Source of the DNA: Acholeplasmataceae bacterium UBA6235
Lineage (GTDB): Bacteria > Bacillota_I > Bacilli_A > Acholeplasmatales > UBA5453
Direction: 5' to 3'
Assembly: GCA_002441525.1 (NCBI GenBank)
Contig: DJWH01000096.1
Coordinates: forward strand, 1 to 13,627
Length of the DNA stretch: 13,627 nucleotides
Below, piece after piece: positions 1 through 7,509 of the stretch. Each line of letters starts with the position of its first letter. The stretch's first letter is position 1. The notes below the pieces were generated by a model that was not told where the DNA came from, did no database searches, and saw only the letters and a program-made list of their open reading frames with translations. Position numbers and translations under genes: made by a program.

Positions 1-89
1 TGGGTGATCCTTATGATATTAAAGTCAGAGATTATGATTTATGTGTGAGAAAAGCTGACCTATCATTCATCGAGGTTCACCCATTATGA
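1..89 (+). CDS. feoA: FeoA-family ferrous iron transport protein, C-terminal end (partial)
   Basis: Only the last 28 codons are in the window; the frame is read from base 3 to the TGA at 87-89. The visible peptide begins GDPYDIKVRDYDLCVRK and ends in FIEVHPL. FeoA SH3-like domains typically close with GDP, then a strand, a G/D-Y-x-L turn and a basic RK pair, which is what is seen here. FeoA is a small cytosolic partner thought to tune FeoB. The stop overlaps the feoB start in an ATGA arrangement, so the two genes are translationally coupled. The call rests on this short tail plus the feoB neighbour, and the 5' part, including promoter and any Fur site, lies outside the window. Confidence 0.85.
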   Translation, partial: GDPYDIKVRDYDLCVRKADLSFIEVHPL

Positions 90-2065
90 GAATAGCACTG
101 ATTGGCAATCAAAATAGTGGTAAGACCACTTTGTTCAATGCGTTAACCGGTGCTAATCAAAAAATTGGTAACTGGCCTGGGGTAACGATTGAACAAAAAG
201 TGGGCTACATTTCCAATGGTACCCATGAAATCATCGATTTACCAGGGATTTATTCCTTATCGCCCTATACGCTTGAAGAAGCTTTATCAAGGGCATTCTT
301 GATTCAAGAGAAACCCGACTTAATCATCAACATCATCGACGCGACATCGATTGAACGTAGTCTATATTTGACCACCCAGTTGATGGAACTGAATATCGAT
401 ATGGTGATTGCTTTAAATATGGCGGATATGTTCGATAAAAAAGGCATTTCAATCGATATTAAAGCCTTATCAGAACAACTTCAAACCACCATTGTTAAGA
501 TATCCGCATTGAAGCGTTCAGGTCTTAAAGAATTGGTGGACATCATTGAAAGTCAAACGTACATTAAGCATCAAACACAATCTATTTTTAGACCAAACGT
601 CGAAAAAATCATTGGTCATTTAGTCAGTCAAATCCATCAAGACCACGCACGTTTTATCGCAATCAAGTTATTGGAAAAAGATCCCATCATTGAATCCGTA
701 GGGCTAGACATCGATAAATGGATTAAACCGCTTGAACAATCCTATCAACAAGACATTGAAACCATCATCGCGAGTGGTCGATACGATTATATCGAAAAAG
801 TAAAATCTCAAACCTTTGTGCGGTTACATCATGGCGATCATACCACTGAATTATTGGATAAAATATTCTTAAATAAATGGTTAGCATTACCGATATTCGC
901 TTTGATTATGTTCCTGATTTATTATATTTCAGTCGGTGTCATCGGTAGCCTAACCGTCGATTTTATCGGTGGCAATGTTTCTGCGTTATCCAGTTGGATG
1001 TTCGATTGGTTACGCAACATCGGGGCTTCTGAATGGTCGGCTTCCTTGGTAGCTGATGGGATGATTGCTGGGGTTGGGGCTGTATTAAACTTTGTCCCTC
1101 AATTGATTTTATTGTTTATCCTCATCAGTTTATTAGAATCTACCGGTTATATGACCCGAATCGCTTTCTTCCTTGATAGGTTGTTTAAGAAATTCGGACT
1201 CTCTGGGAAATCGTTAATTCCATTCATTCTAGGTTCAGGTTGTAGCATCCCAGGGATTATGGCAACCCGTACCATTGAAGGTCAAGATGAACGTCGTATA
1301 TCAATCATGGTTACGCCTTTCATCCCATGTAGTGCAAAACTTCCCATCATCGCATTATTTGCCGGATTCTTCTTTCCAAATTATGCTGGATTTGTTTCCT
1401 TTAGTTTGTATGTGTTATCCATCTTAATCATCTTACTATCGGCCATCATCATGAAAACATTTTTCTTTAAAGGTACACCATCGGCCTTCATCTCTGAATT
1501 GCCTAATTATAAATTACCAAACCTAAGATATACGGTTAGGGATGTGTATGATAAAATCGCTGAATTCATTGAAAAAGCAGGGACCATCATTTTGATGTCT
1601 TCCATCATCATCTGGTTATTAACCTCATTTTCTATCACGCTAACCTATGGTGTTGACGTGGATGAGTCCATTTTGGCTTATATCGGCCGAGTCTTCAGTT
1701 ATCTCTTCTATCCAATGTTAGGCGATTTATCTTGGGCGACTTCCGTTTCTGCCATTCAAGGTTTGGTTGCGAAAGAACAAGTGGTTTCTTCAATGGCAGT
1801 CATCGGTGGGTTATCGGCCGATATTACCGAGGGTAATGTCATTTTAAATGCCCCAATATATGCTTTCTTCACACCAGCGTCAGCCTATGCCTTTATGACA
1901 TTTAATTTATTCTCTGCCCCATGCTTTGGTGCCATCGGTGCGATGCGTAAGGAATTGGGTTCTGCGAAAAAGATGTGGCAAGCCATTTTATTCCAAACAG
2001 GTTTAGCCTATGTGCTTAGTATCGTCATCTATCAAACCTTGACGTTCATTGGAGGCCTTCTATGA
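86..2065 (+). CDS. feoB: Ferrous iron transporter FeoB
   Basis: A 659-aa membrane GTPase that takes up Fe2+ across the cytoplasmic membrane. The N-terminal G domain carries G1 GNQNSGKT (residues 7-14), G2 around NWPGVT (29-34), G3 DLPG (51-54), G4 NMAD (111-114) and a G5-like SALKRSG stretch near residue 140. A helical linker follows to about residue 260. The membrane part starts after Trp265 and has about eight hydrophobic segments. Both Gate-type repeats are present: GSGCSIPGIMATRT (383-396, Cys386) and PCFGAIGAMRKELGS (612-626, Cys613). The length is at the short end for FeoB (often 650-780 aa), because the C-terminal tail is minimal. The start ATG overlaps the feoA stop, with GAGG 13 bases upstream. 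The stop TGA overlaps the ATG of the next small gene. There is no frameshift. Confidence 0.97.
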   Translation: MRIALIGNQNSGKTTLFNALTGANQKIGNWPGVTIEQKVGYISNGTHEIIDLPGIYSLSPYTLEEALSRAFLIQEKPDLIINIIDATSIERSLYLTTQLMELNIDMVIALNMADMFDKKGISIDIKALSEQLQTTIVKISALKRSGLKELVDIIESQTYIKHQTQSIFRPNVEKIIGHLVSQIHQDHARFIAIKLLEKDPIIESVGLDIDKWIKPLEQSYQQDIETIIASGRYDYIEKVKSQTFVRLHHGDHTTELLDKIFLNKWLALPIFALIMFLIYYISVGVIGSLTVDFIGGNVSALSSWMFDWLRNIGASEWSASLVADGMIAGVGAVLNFVPQLILLFILISLLESTGYMTRIAFFLDRLFKKFGLSGKSLIPFILGSGCSIPGIMATRTIEGQDERRISIMVTPFIPCSAKLPIIALFAGFFFPNYAGFVSFSLYVLSILIILLSAIIMKTFFFKGTPSAFISELPNYKLPNLRYTVRDVYDKIAEFIEKAGTIILMSSIIIWLLTSFSITLTYGVDVDESILAYIGRVFSYLFYPMLGDLSWATSVSAIQGLVAKEQVVSSMAVIGGLSADITEGNVILNAPIYAFFTPASAYAFMTFNLFSAPCFGAIGAMRKELGSAKKMWQAILFQTGLAYVLSIVIYQTLTFIGGLL

Positions 2066-2241
2066 CCCTTGTAGACATCATCATTCTAATCATAGTCATC
2101 GGCATTTTAACAGCCATTACGTACTTTAGATTCATCAAACGTAAAACAGGCTTGGGCTGTAACTGCAGTCAAAAGACAACATGTAGTTTAAAAGTAGACA
2201 CGATTAAAGCCATGTTTGAAGATTTACAACACCAAAAATAA
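2062..2241 (+). CDS. FeoB-associated Cys-rich small membrane protein
   Basis: A 59-aa ORF starts at an ATG that overlaps the feoB stop (ATGA), with a strong GGAGG seven bases upstream inside the end of feoB, and ends at TAA. Residues 5-22 form one very hydrophobic segment (Ile/Leu/Val-rich), followed by a basic stretch RFIKRK (23-28). This predicts a single-pass protein with the C-terminus in the cytosol. Next comes a Cys cluster, C33-x-C35-x5-C41, then a short polar helix ending in HQK. Small proteins of this build (one transmembrane helix, RK stretch, Gly-Cys cluster) commonly follow feoB in Firmicutes and are annotated as FeoB-associated Cys-rich membrane proteins. Metal handling by the cysteines is inferred; the exact role is not established. 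Confidence 0.88.
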   Translation: MTLVDIIILIIVIGILTAITYFRFIKRKTGLGCNCSQKTTCSLKVDTIKAMFEDLQHQK

Positions 2242-2245
2242 TAGA

Positions 2246-2272
2246 AAAAATCGGCAAAAATAGCCGATTTTT
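2246..2272. terminator. Bidirectional intrinsic terminator between feo and ATPase operons
   Basis: A perfect 10-bp stem (AAAAATCGGC at 2246-2255, GCCGATTTTT at 2263-2272) encloses a 7-base loop. On the + strand it comes 4 bases after the stop of the Cys-rich protein gene and ends in a T run. On the - strand the hairpin begins right at the atpD stop (2272-2274) and also leads into a T-rich stretch. One hairpin therefore serves both convergent operons. Confidence 0.9.
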
Positions 2273-2904
2273 CATTCTTTATTCATTAATTTTCGTTTTT
2301 CTTGTTGAGTTTTAATGACTTTTTGTCTGGTAAAAGCTTCGCGTTCTTTTTCTTCTAGTGCTTCGGTAATGAACTTAATGTCGGCTTCAAATCGTGGAAT
2401 CACGATGTTTTGAAGGGCATTGGCACGTTTTTGTGAACGTCTAATGGCATTCGCTAAACGATACGTAGCGTTATCGATCTCAGCCAATTTGACGGTGAGT
2501 TCTCTCACCTTTAAAAAGGATTTATAGGCATAGTCGAATTTGGTATTGGTATGTCCGATCCCGTAGGTGATTTTAACGTGTTCAGAAAAGTGGGTTACTT
2601 CAGGGATTTCAACCCCCATCACGCTTCGATAACTGACCGACACATTTTGATCCAACGGAATGGATTTGGCGATGTCTGATACAATACCTAAGGTGATATT
2701 GGCTTCTTGAAGGGCTTGATACGCTTTTTTATAGGTGTCCGAAAGTTCATTACGAACCACACGAACATCCTCCAACATGGTCATCATTTCGCGGATTAAA
2801 ATGTTGCGTTTACGGTCCATCAACTCGTAGCCTTTTTTGGCTAGTGCATAGGACTTTTGAAGTGCCATTAAATTTCCCTTGGTTGGGAAAACTTGGCTAC
2901 TCAT
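2272..2904 (-). CDS. atpD: V/A-type ATPase subunit D (central rotor shaft)
   Basis: A 210-aa protein matching the V/A-ATPase D subunit, the long coiled-coil shaft that turns inside the A3B3 head. The N-terminus, near [20 protein letters not shown], is the family hallmark (P-T-K-x-x-L...L..A..G..LL..K), followed by a long helix rich in Arg/Lys/Glu. A central beta-type region lies around residues 85-125. The C-terminal helix holds the typical [20 protein letters not shown] stretch, then IP and a basic tail (KRKLMNKE). It is the last gene of the ATPase operon. Its ATG overlaps the atpB stop by 4 bp (ATGA), so translation is probably coupled. The TGA stop lies in the edge of the bidirectional terminator. 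Length is normal for the family. Confidence 0.96.
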   Translation of the reverse strand: MSSQVFPTKGNLMALQKSYALAKKGYELMDRKRNILIREMMTMLEDVRVVRNELSDTYKKAYQALQEANITLGIVSDIAKSIPLDQNVSVSYRSVMGVEIPEVTHFSEHVKITYGIGHTNTKFDYAYKSFLKVRELTVKLAEIDNATYRLANAIRRSQKRANALQNIVIPRFEADIKFITEALEEKEREAFTRQKVIKTQQEKRKLMNKE

Positions 2905-4343
2905 GAGCGGTCACCTTTGAGGCCTTTGACATAGTGTTTGGTTACCAAATGGAATCGTTCGACGGCACGTTCATGGTTATAAAATTGATCCGCTAATTTT
3001 TGGTCAATACGGTGTAATTCATCTTTAGGTAAGACCGATAATAAATCCCAACCTAAATCTAAGGTATCCATCATTGAACGGTTCACATCGAACCCTTGAC
3101 CAATGAAGTGTTTTTCAAACAATTTACCAAATTCGATGTATTGCTTATCGACGGTGGATAATTCGTCTTCACCAATAACGCTTGCTAAACTTCTCGCGTC
3201 TTGAACCATCGCGTATGAAGCGAACAATTGGTGGGCAACAGACCCATGGTCAGCACGGGTGTAACCTGCACCAATACCATCTTTCATCAAACGGGATAGG
3301 GAAGGTAAGACCCCAATCGGTGGAAATACTGAAATTTGATTTAAATCACGGGAAAGAACGATTTGACCTTCGGTGATGTATCCAGTTAAATCCGGTACTG
3401 GGTGCGTAATATCATCATTTGGCATGGTTAGGATCGGGATTTGAGTCACAGACCCTTTCGCATTGTTAACGATACCGGCTCTTTCATACACAGACGCTAG
3501 GTCGGAGTATAGATAACCAGGGTACCCTTTTCTACCAGGAATTTCACCTTTACTGCTGGAAAACTCACGTAATGCTTCACAATACGCTGTGATATCGGTC
3601 AAAATAACCAACACATGCATGTCATGAACATAGGCAAGGTATTCTGCGGCGGTTAAAGCGAAACGTGGGGTAAGTGTTCTTTCAATGATGGGTTCATTGG
3701 ATAAGTTCAAGAACATGACAACCTTATGCATGACCCCAGCTTCTTCAAATGATTTTCTAAAGTACTCAGCAACGTCATTTTTAACACCCATGGCAGCGAA
3801 TACGATACAGAATTTAGAATCATCGCCATCCGCAATCTTGGCTTGTTTTACAATTTGAACCGCCAATTCGTTATGTGGCATCCCAGACCCAGAGAATATC
3901 GGTAATTTTTGGCCACGAATCAGTGTGGTCAATGCATCAATGGTGGAAACACCAGTTTGGATATAGTTACGTGGATACACACGTGCTACTGGGTTCAATG
4001 GATAACCATTGATGTTTCTCTTCTCGTCGATAAAGACTTCTCCGAGGCCATCGATGGGTCTGCCTGAACCATTGAAGGTACGTCCCAAAATCTCTTTTGA
4101 GAGCGACATTTCAACCGGGTGTCCAGTAAATTTGGTAAATGTATTTTTTAAGGATATGTCGTGTGTGCCTTCAAATACTTGAATGGCTACTTTAGAACCT
4201 TCGATTTGAACCACACGACCAAATCTGGTTTGACCATTTTGGAGTTTGATTTCAACCATCTCTTCGTAGCCCACATTGGCTGTGTTTTCTAAGAAGATCA
4301 AAGGTCCATTAATTTCATCTAGTCCAATATATTGTAAATTCAT
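2901..4343 (-). CDS. atpB: V/A-type ATPase subunit B (non-catalytic head subunit)
   Basis: A 480-aa B (beta-type, non-catalytic) subunit of the A3B3 ring. An N-terminal beta-barrel (about 1-75) is followed by the nucleotide-binding fold. It has no Walker A Lys: the equivalent segment reads [15 protein letters not shown] (147-161), as expected for B. Other family marks are the [16 protein letters not shown] segment (171-188), [15 protein letters not shown] (246-260) and [22 protein letters not shown] (269-290). Arg351 in [11 protein letters not shown] lies where the arginine finger of Enterococcus hirae NtpB (R350) is found; it completes the catalytic site at the A/B interface. The gene follows atpA by 12 bp with an AGGGGG ribosome site, and overlaps atpD. 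Confidence 0.98.
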   Translation of the reverse strand: MNLQYIGLDEINGPLIFLENTANVGYEEMVEIKLQNGQTRFGRVVQIEGSKVAIQVFEGTHDISLKNTFTKFTGHPVEMSLSKEILGRTFNGSGRPIDGLGEVFIDEKRNINGYPLNPVARVYPRNYIQTGVSTIDALTTLIRGQKLPIFSGSGMPHNELAVQIVKQAKIADGDDSKFCIVFAAMGVKNDVAEYFRKSFEEAGVMHKVVMFLNLSNEPIIERTLTPRFALTAAEYLAYVHDMHVLVILTDITAYCEALREFSSSKGEIPGRKGYPGYLYSDLASVYERAGIVNNAKGSVTQIPILTMPNDDITHPVPDLTGYITEGQIVLSRDLNQISVFPPIGVLPSLSRLMKDGIGAGYTRADHGSVAHQLFASYAMVQDARSLASVIGEDELSTVDKQYIEFGKLFEKHFIGQGFDVNRSMMDTLDLGWDLLSVLPKDELHRIDQKLADQFYNHERAVERFHLVTKHYVKGLKGDRS

Positions 4344-4355
4344 TAATAAACCCCC

Positions 4356-6104
4356 TTACTTAATGGCTTGAATAATCTCATCAATTTTATCTTGATAAGC
4401 ATCTAACATTTCAATTTGATTGTTCGGTACATCGTACTTCATCTTAATGACTTGGTCAAAAATACCCGTTTCAAACAACAAGTTGAAGGATTTACCACTT
4501 TCAATAAACACTTTAGCGCGTTTATTGAGATACAAGATGACATCCATCATTTTCAATTGTTTTTCCAAAGGTACGAACGTATCGTCTTTATGGAATGCGT
4601 TTTGTTGAAGGTAACCTAAACGAATGACCTTACCAATTTCAATGACCAATTTTTGGTCATCCGGTAAGACATCACTACCAATGAGTTTGACGATTTCCAA
4701 AAGCTTATTTTCTTCGGCCAGAATCGACATGATTTCACGACGATTGGTTAAGAATCTTGGGCTGACGGTTTGGTCATACCATTTGGTTAAGTCATTGATG
4801 TATTCAGAATAGCTTAAATTCCAGTTGATCGCAGCGTAGTGACGCATGTAAGCCAATTGCTTATCGAGAGCCCAGAAACTGCGGACAAAGCGTTTGGTAT
4901 TTTGTGTGACTGGTTCTGAGAAGTCCGCGCCTTGAGGTGAAACTGCGCCAATGATAGTGACAGAACCTTCTTGATTGGATAAGGTTTGAACATAACCTGC
5001 ACGTTCGTAGAATTGTGAAATACGGCTTGGTAAGTAAGCGGGGAAACCTTCTTCGGCAGGCATTTCTTCTAAACGACCACTGATTTCACGTAAGGCTTCT
5101 GCCCAACGAGAGGTAGAGTCAGCCATAACAGCGACATGATAACCCATGTCACGATAGTATTCAGCAATCGCAACCCCAGTATAAATCGAAGCTTCACGTG
5201 CAGCAACAGGCATATTGGATGTGTTGGCAATCAACACGGTTCTTTCTAAAAGTGGTTTGTTGGTTCTTGGGTCGATCAATTCAGAGAACTCTTCGAGTAC
5301 TTGTGTCATTTCATTCCCACGTTCGCCACAACCAACGTAAACGATTAAATCGGCATCACACCATTTCGCAAACTGGTGTTGCATCATGGTTTTACCTGTA
5401 CCGAATCCGCCCGGTACTGCGGCGGTTCCGCCTTTAGCAATCGGGAACAATGTATCGATGACACGTTGACCACTGACCAGTGGAATTGAAATTGGTAATC
5501 TTTGTTTCACAGGACGTGGTGTTTTGATCGGCCATTTTTGAGTTAAACCCAAATCATGGACTTGATTTTTTTCATCTTTGACTTTTAAAATAATGTCTTT
5601 GAGTTTGTAAGTGCCTTTATGTGCTACCCAAGTAACAGTCCCTTGAATACCCTGTGGTATCATTAAACGATGTAAAATCGAAGCTGTTTCAGGAATGGTG
5701 GCGTAAATATCGCCAAAATGAACCAAACTGCCGACATGGACGGTTGGGGTGACTTCCCAGGTTGAGTCTTCATCCAAAGGTTTAACGTCAGACCCCGTTG
5801 GGATATAGATCCCTTGAGCTGCTTGAATCGTTTTGAGTGGACGTTCGATCCCGTCAAAAATGTTTCTGACCAAGCCAGGTCCAAGTAAAGCGGATATGGG
5901 TTCATTGGTGCCGAATACGGGGTCACCTACTTTAATCCCTGTGGTCGATTCATACACTTGAATCACGGTTTTGGTTTTACTGATGGAAATGACTTCGCCT
6001 AAAAGACGTTCATGTCCCACATAAACCATCTCTAACATTGAAAAATCGGTCGCGTTTTGGACGGTAACGACTGGACCGTTGATAGAATATACTGTATTGC
6101 CCAT
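4356..6104 (-). CDS. atpA: V/A-type ATPase subunit A (catalytic)
   Basis: A 582-aa catalytic subunit that hydrolyses or makes ATP in the A3B3 head. It has an N-terminal barrel (1-70) and the V/A-specific bulge domain (about 110-195). The P-loop is GGFGTGKT (232-239), with catalytic Lys238 and Thr239. GER at 260-262 gives Glu261 and Arg262, the same numbering as the catalytic residues of E. hirae NtpA. The Walker B region is [17 protein letters not shown] (324-340, Asp329). The C-terminal helical domain runs from about 440. The start is firm: AAAGGAGGT lies just before the ATG, in the 11-bp gap after atpE. The P-loop has Gly233 and Thr236 where GPFGAGKT or GPFGSGKT is more usual; the GKT core is intact. 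No intein or frameshift is seen. Confidence 0.98.
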   Translation of the reverse strand: MGNTVYSINGPVVTVQNATDFSMLEMVYVGHERLLGEVISISKTKTVIQVYESTTGIKVGDPVFGTNEPISALLGPGLVRNIFDGIERPLKTIQAAQGIYIPTGSDVKPLDEDSTWEVTPTVHVGSLVHFGDIYATIPETASILHRLMIPQGIQGTVTWVAHKGTYKLKDIILKVKDEKNQVHDLGLTQKWPIKTPRPVKQRLPISIPLVSGQRVIDTLFPIAKGGTAAVPGGFGTGKTMMQHQFAKWCDADLIVYVGCGERGNEMTQVLEEFSELIDPRTNKPLLERTVLIANTSNMPVAAREASIYTGVAIAEYYRDMGYHVAVMADSTSRWAEALREISGRLEEMPAEEGFPAYLPSRISQFYERAGYVQTLSNQEGSVTIIGAVSPQGADFSEPVTQNTKRFVRSFWALDKQLAYMRHYAAINWNLSYSEYINDLTKWYDQTVSPRFLTNRREIMSILAEENKLLEIVKLIGSDVLPDDQKLVIEIGKVIRLGYLQQNAFHKDDTFVPLEKQLKMMDVILYLNKRAKVFIESGKSFNLLFETGIFDQVIKMKYDVPNNQIEMLDAYQDKIDEIIQAIK

Positions 6105-6115
6105 GGTTACCTCCT

Positions 6116-6715
6116 TTATTGTTTGATGAATAACTTAGCGTTTTGATAGAACCAATCGCGTTGATTGGCTAATTTCGCATCGAGTGTTTCGTCGATACGA
6201 ATGTTTTTTTCGTTAGATACGGCAATGAATCCGCCAATTTCAACCTCATTGGTTTGAACCAAACGAATGCCTTTTACTTTCGAAAAAGCTTGTTTTAGCG
6301 ATTCATCTTTGGTCGATATCATCACATCAATCGTAGCCATACCGATGAAAGATTGCACACTTTCAAGTTGTTTGGACATGTGTTTAACGTAGTCTTCTGT
6401 GGTTACATATTTGTGTAACTTCTTATAGACTTTGTCAAAGATATGATTGATCATCACGCTGCGTTCTTTGATGAGCATTTCATCGTATCCTGCCCCGATT
6501 TGATTTAATCTGTCTTGATATTCTGCATGAACATCGCGCATTAATTTATTAAGTTCTAACTTCTTCTTCATGTCCAAATCTGAAATGACTTTAGCCATTT
6601 CTTTTTGATAGGCATAATCAATTTCTTTTTTTAACGCTTCGACGCGTTTGGTAGACTCTCTTTGAATGGCTTTTTCAAAGTATTTTTTGAGTTGGTCTTC
6701 ATTATAGTATGACAT
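6116..6715 (-). CDS. atpE: V/A-type ATPase subunit E (peripheral stalk)
   Basis: A 199-aa protein with an N-terminal highly charged helix (about residues 5-80, rich in Lys/Glu/Ala, coiled-coil character) and a C-terminal globular part. The latter has a helix containing ERSVMINHIFDKVYKKL (about 84-100), then alternating strands and helices with the family-like segment VEIGGFIAVSNEKNIRIDETLDAKL. Subunit E pairs with the coiled-coil subunit H to form stator stalks that hold the head against rotation. The start has GAGGTGA nearby. The gene lies between atpF (9 bp upstream) and atpA (11 bp downstream). E subunits diverge strongly, so the call rests on architecture, the C-terminal motif and operon position together. 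Confidence 0.92.
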   Translation of the reverse strand: MSYYNEDQLKKYFEKAIQRESTKRVEALKKEIDYAYQKEMAKVISDLDMKKKLELNKLMRDVHAEYQDRLNQIGAGYDEMLIKERSVMINHIFDKVYKKLHKYVTTEDYVKHMSKQLESVQSFIGMATIDVMISTKDESLKQAFSKVKGIRLVQTNEVEIGGFIAVSNEKNIRIDETLDAKLANQRDWFYQNAKLFIKQ

Positions 6716-6724
6716 GGTGTCACC

Positions 6725-7033
6725 TCACAGTTTGACGCCAATGGCTTCACTCACGTATTGGTCAATTGCTTCACCAATGTTGGTTGTACCATGTCGGTCA
6801 GGAATTTCGACAATGAGTTTTCTAGACTCTGTCAATTTGATTTCAGAAATGATTTGTGGCGCTAACTCAACCAGTTTGGTCGTAACCAAAATAATGGCGA
6901 TATTAGGGTCTTGTAGGGCATCTTCAAGCGCGTTCAAAAACGCGTCCTTTTCATGGACGACTACCCCATCGATGCCGACTAGTCGCATGCCGACCTCTGT
7001 ATCGACATTGTCGCTGATTAAGAAAAATCTCAT
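6725..7033 (-). CDS. atpF: V/A-type ATPase subunit F (central stalk; NtpG equivalent)
   Basis: A 102-aa single-domain protein of the V/A-ATPase F family (called NtpG in Enterococcus). It begins with a strand and glycine-rich stretch, FFLISDNVDTEVGMRLVGI, equivalent to the D-x-x-t-x-x-G-F/M-r-L-x-G motif. A helix with DAFLNALEDALQDPNIAIILVTTKLVE follows, and it ends with LIVEIPDRHGTTN and a C-terminal helix. It binds the D shaft and stiffens or regulates it. The ATG is preceded by AGAAGGCG. The gene sits directly between atpK and atpE; in the common Thermus/Enterococcus layout F comes just before A, so its position here is shifted. Confidence 0.95.
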   Translation of the reverse strand: MRFFLISDNVDTEVGMRLVGIDGVVVHEKDAFLNALEDALQDPNIAIILVTTKLVELAPQIISEIKLTESRKLIVEIPDRHGTTNIGEAIDQYVSEAIGVKL

Positions 7034-7051
7034 AGAGACGCCTTCTTTCGA

Positions 7052-7495
7052 TTATAATTTGTTGATGATCAAGATGGAGATTAAGATACCGTAAATCGCT
7101 ACCCCTTCACCCAAGGCAACGAAAATCAAGGCTTTACCAAAGTTCTTTTCATTTTCAGAGAACGCTCCAATCGCTGCTGGCGCTGCTGCGGCTACGGCGA
7201 TACCGGCACCTAAAGCGGACATCCCTGTCGATAATGCTGCAGAAATGAAGCCTAAACCTTGAGCCATGGTTCCTGCAATCGAGGCTACATCGCCTTCAGC
7301 TGCTTGTAACGCAGGGCTGAAAATCATTTGGAATACAAATACAAAAGCGATGATGCTGAAGAATCCGCTGATGTGTGTCAATAATCTTTTACGCGCAGAT
7401 TCGACTGTGGTTTTACCTTTAAATACTTTAATAAGTGGTAAGGTGATTAATACGAGTAATACTAATGGCAATACTAATTCAATAACTGTTAACAT
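7052..7495 (-). CDS. atpK: V/A-type ATPase subunit K (membrane rotor ring, proteolipid)
   Basis: A 147-aa proteolipid. Residues 2-25 and 40-64 are two hydrophobic segments joined by a basic loop (KGKTTVESARKR). They form the N-terminal extension known from clostridial-type K subunits; part may be removed as a leader after the Ala-rich AQAAEG-like stretch near 62-68. The rotor hairpin proper is residues 78-147: a Gly/Ala-rich helix (GLGFISAALSTGMSALGAGIAVAA), a polar loop SENEKN (113-118), and a helix with the ion-binding Glu130 in ALGEGVAIYG. Only one hairpin and one Glu are present, unlike the doubled 16-kDa E. hirae NtpK. Ala97 and Gly131 replace the Gln and Ser/Thr ligands of Na+ rings, which suggests H+ use (inference). 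AGGAGG precedes the ATG. Confidence 0.95.
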   Translation of the reverse strand: MLTVIELVLPLVLLVLITLPLIKVFKGKTTVESARKRLLTHISGFFSIIAFVFVFQMIFSPALQAAEGDVASIAGTMAQGLGFISAALSTGMSALGAGIAVAAAAPAAIGAFSENEKNFGKALIFVALGEGVAIYGILISILIINKL

Positions 7496-7509
7496 GATTT
7501 TTCCTCCTA

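Noticed and set aside
86..2065. GNQNSGKT in place of GNPNSGKT in the FeoB G1 motif as a possible functional change
   Set aside because: The Asn, Lys and Thr that contact nucleotide are kept, and Gln at this place is, as far as I recall, a usual Firmicutes FeoB variant.
6714..7094. An open + strand frame of about 126 codons opposite atpF and the end of atpK
   Set aside because: It lies antisense to two well-supported ATPase genes, has no family-like motif or clear ribosome site, and its composition looks like the reverse complement of the real genes.
7052..7495. The two extra N-terminal membrane segments of subunit K as a fusion or mis-called start
   Set aside because: The ATG has a strong AGGAGG site and clostridial-type K subunits, as I recall them, carry a similar N-terminal extension; no better internal start is seen.
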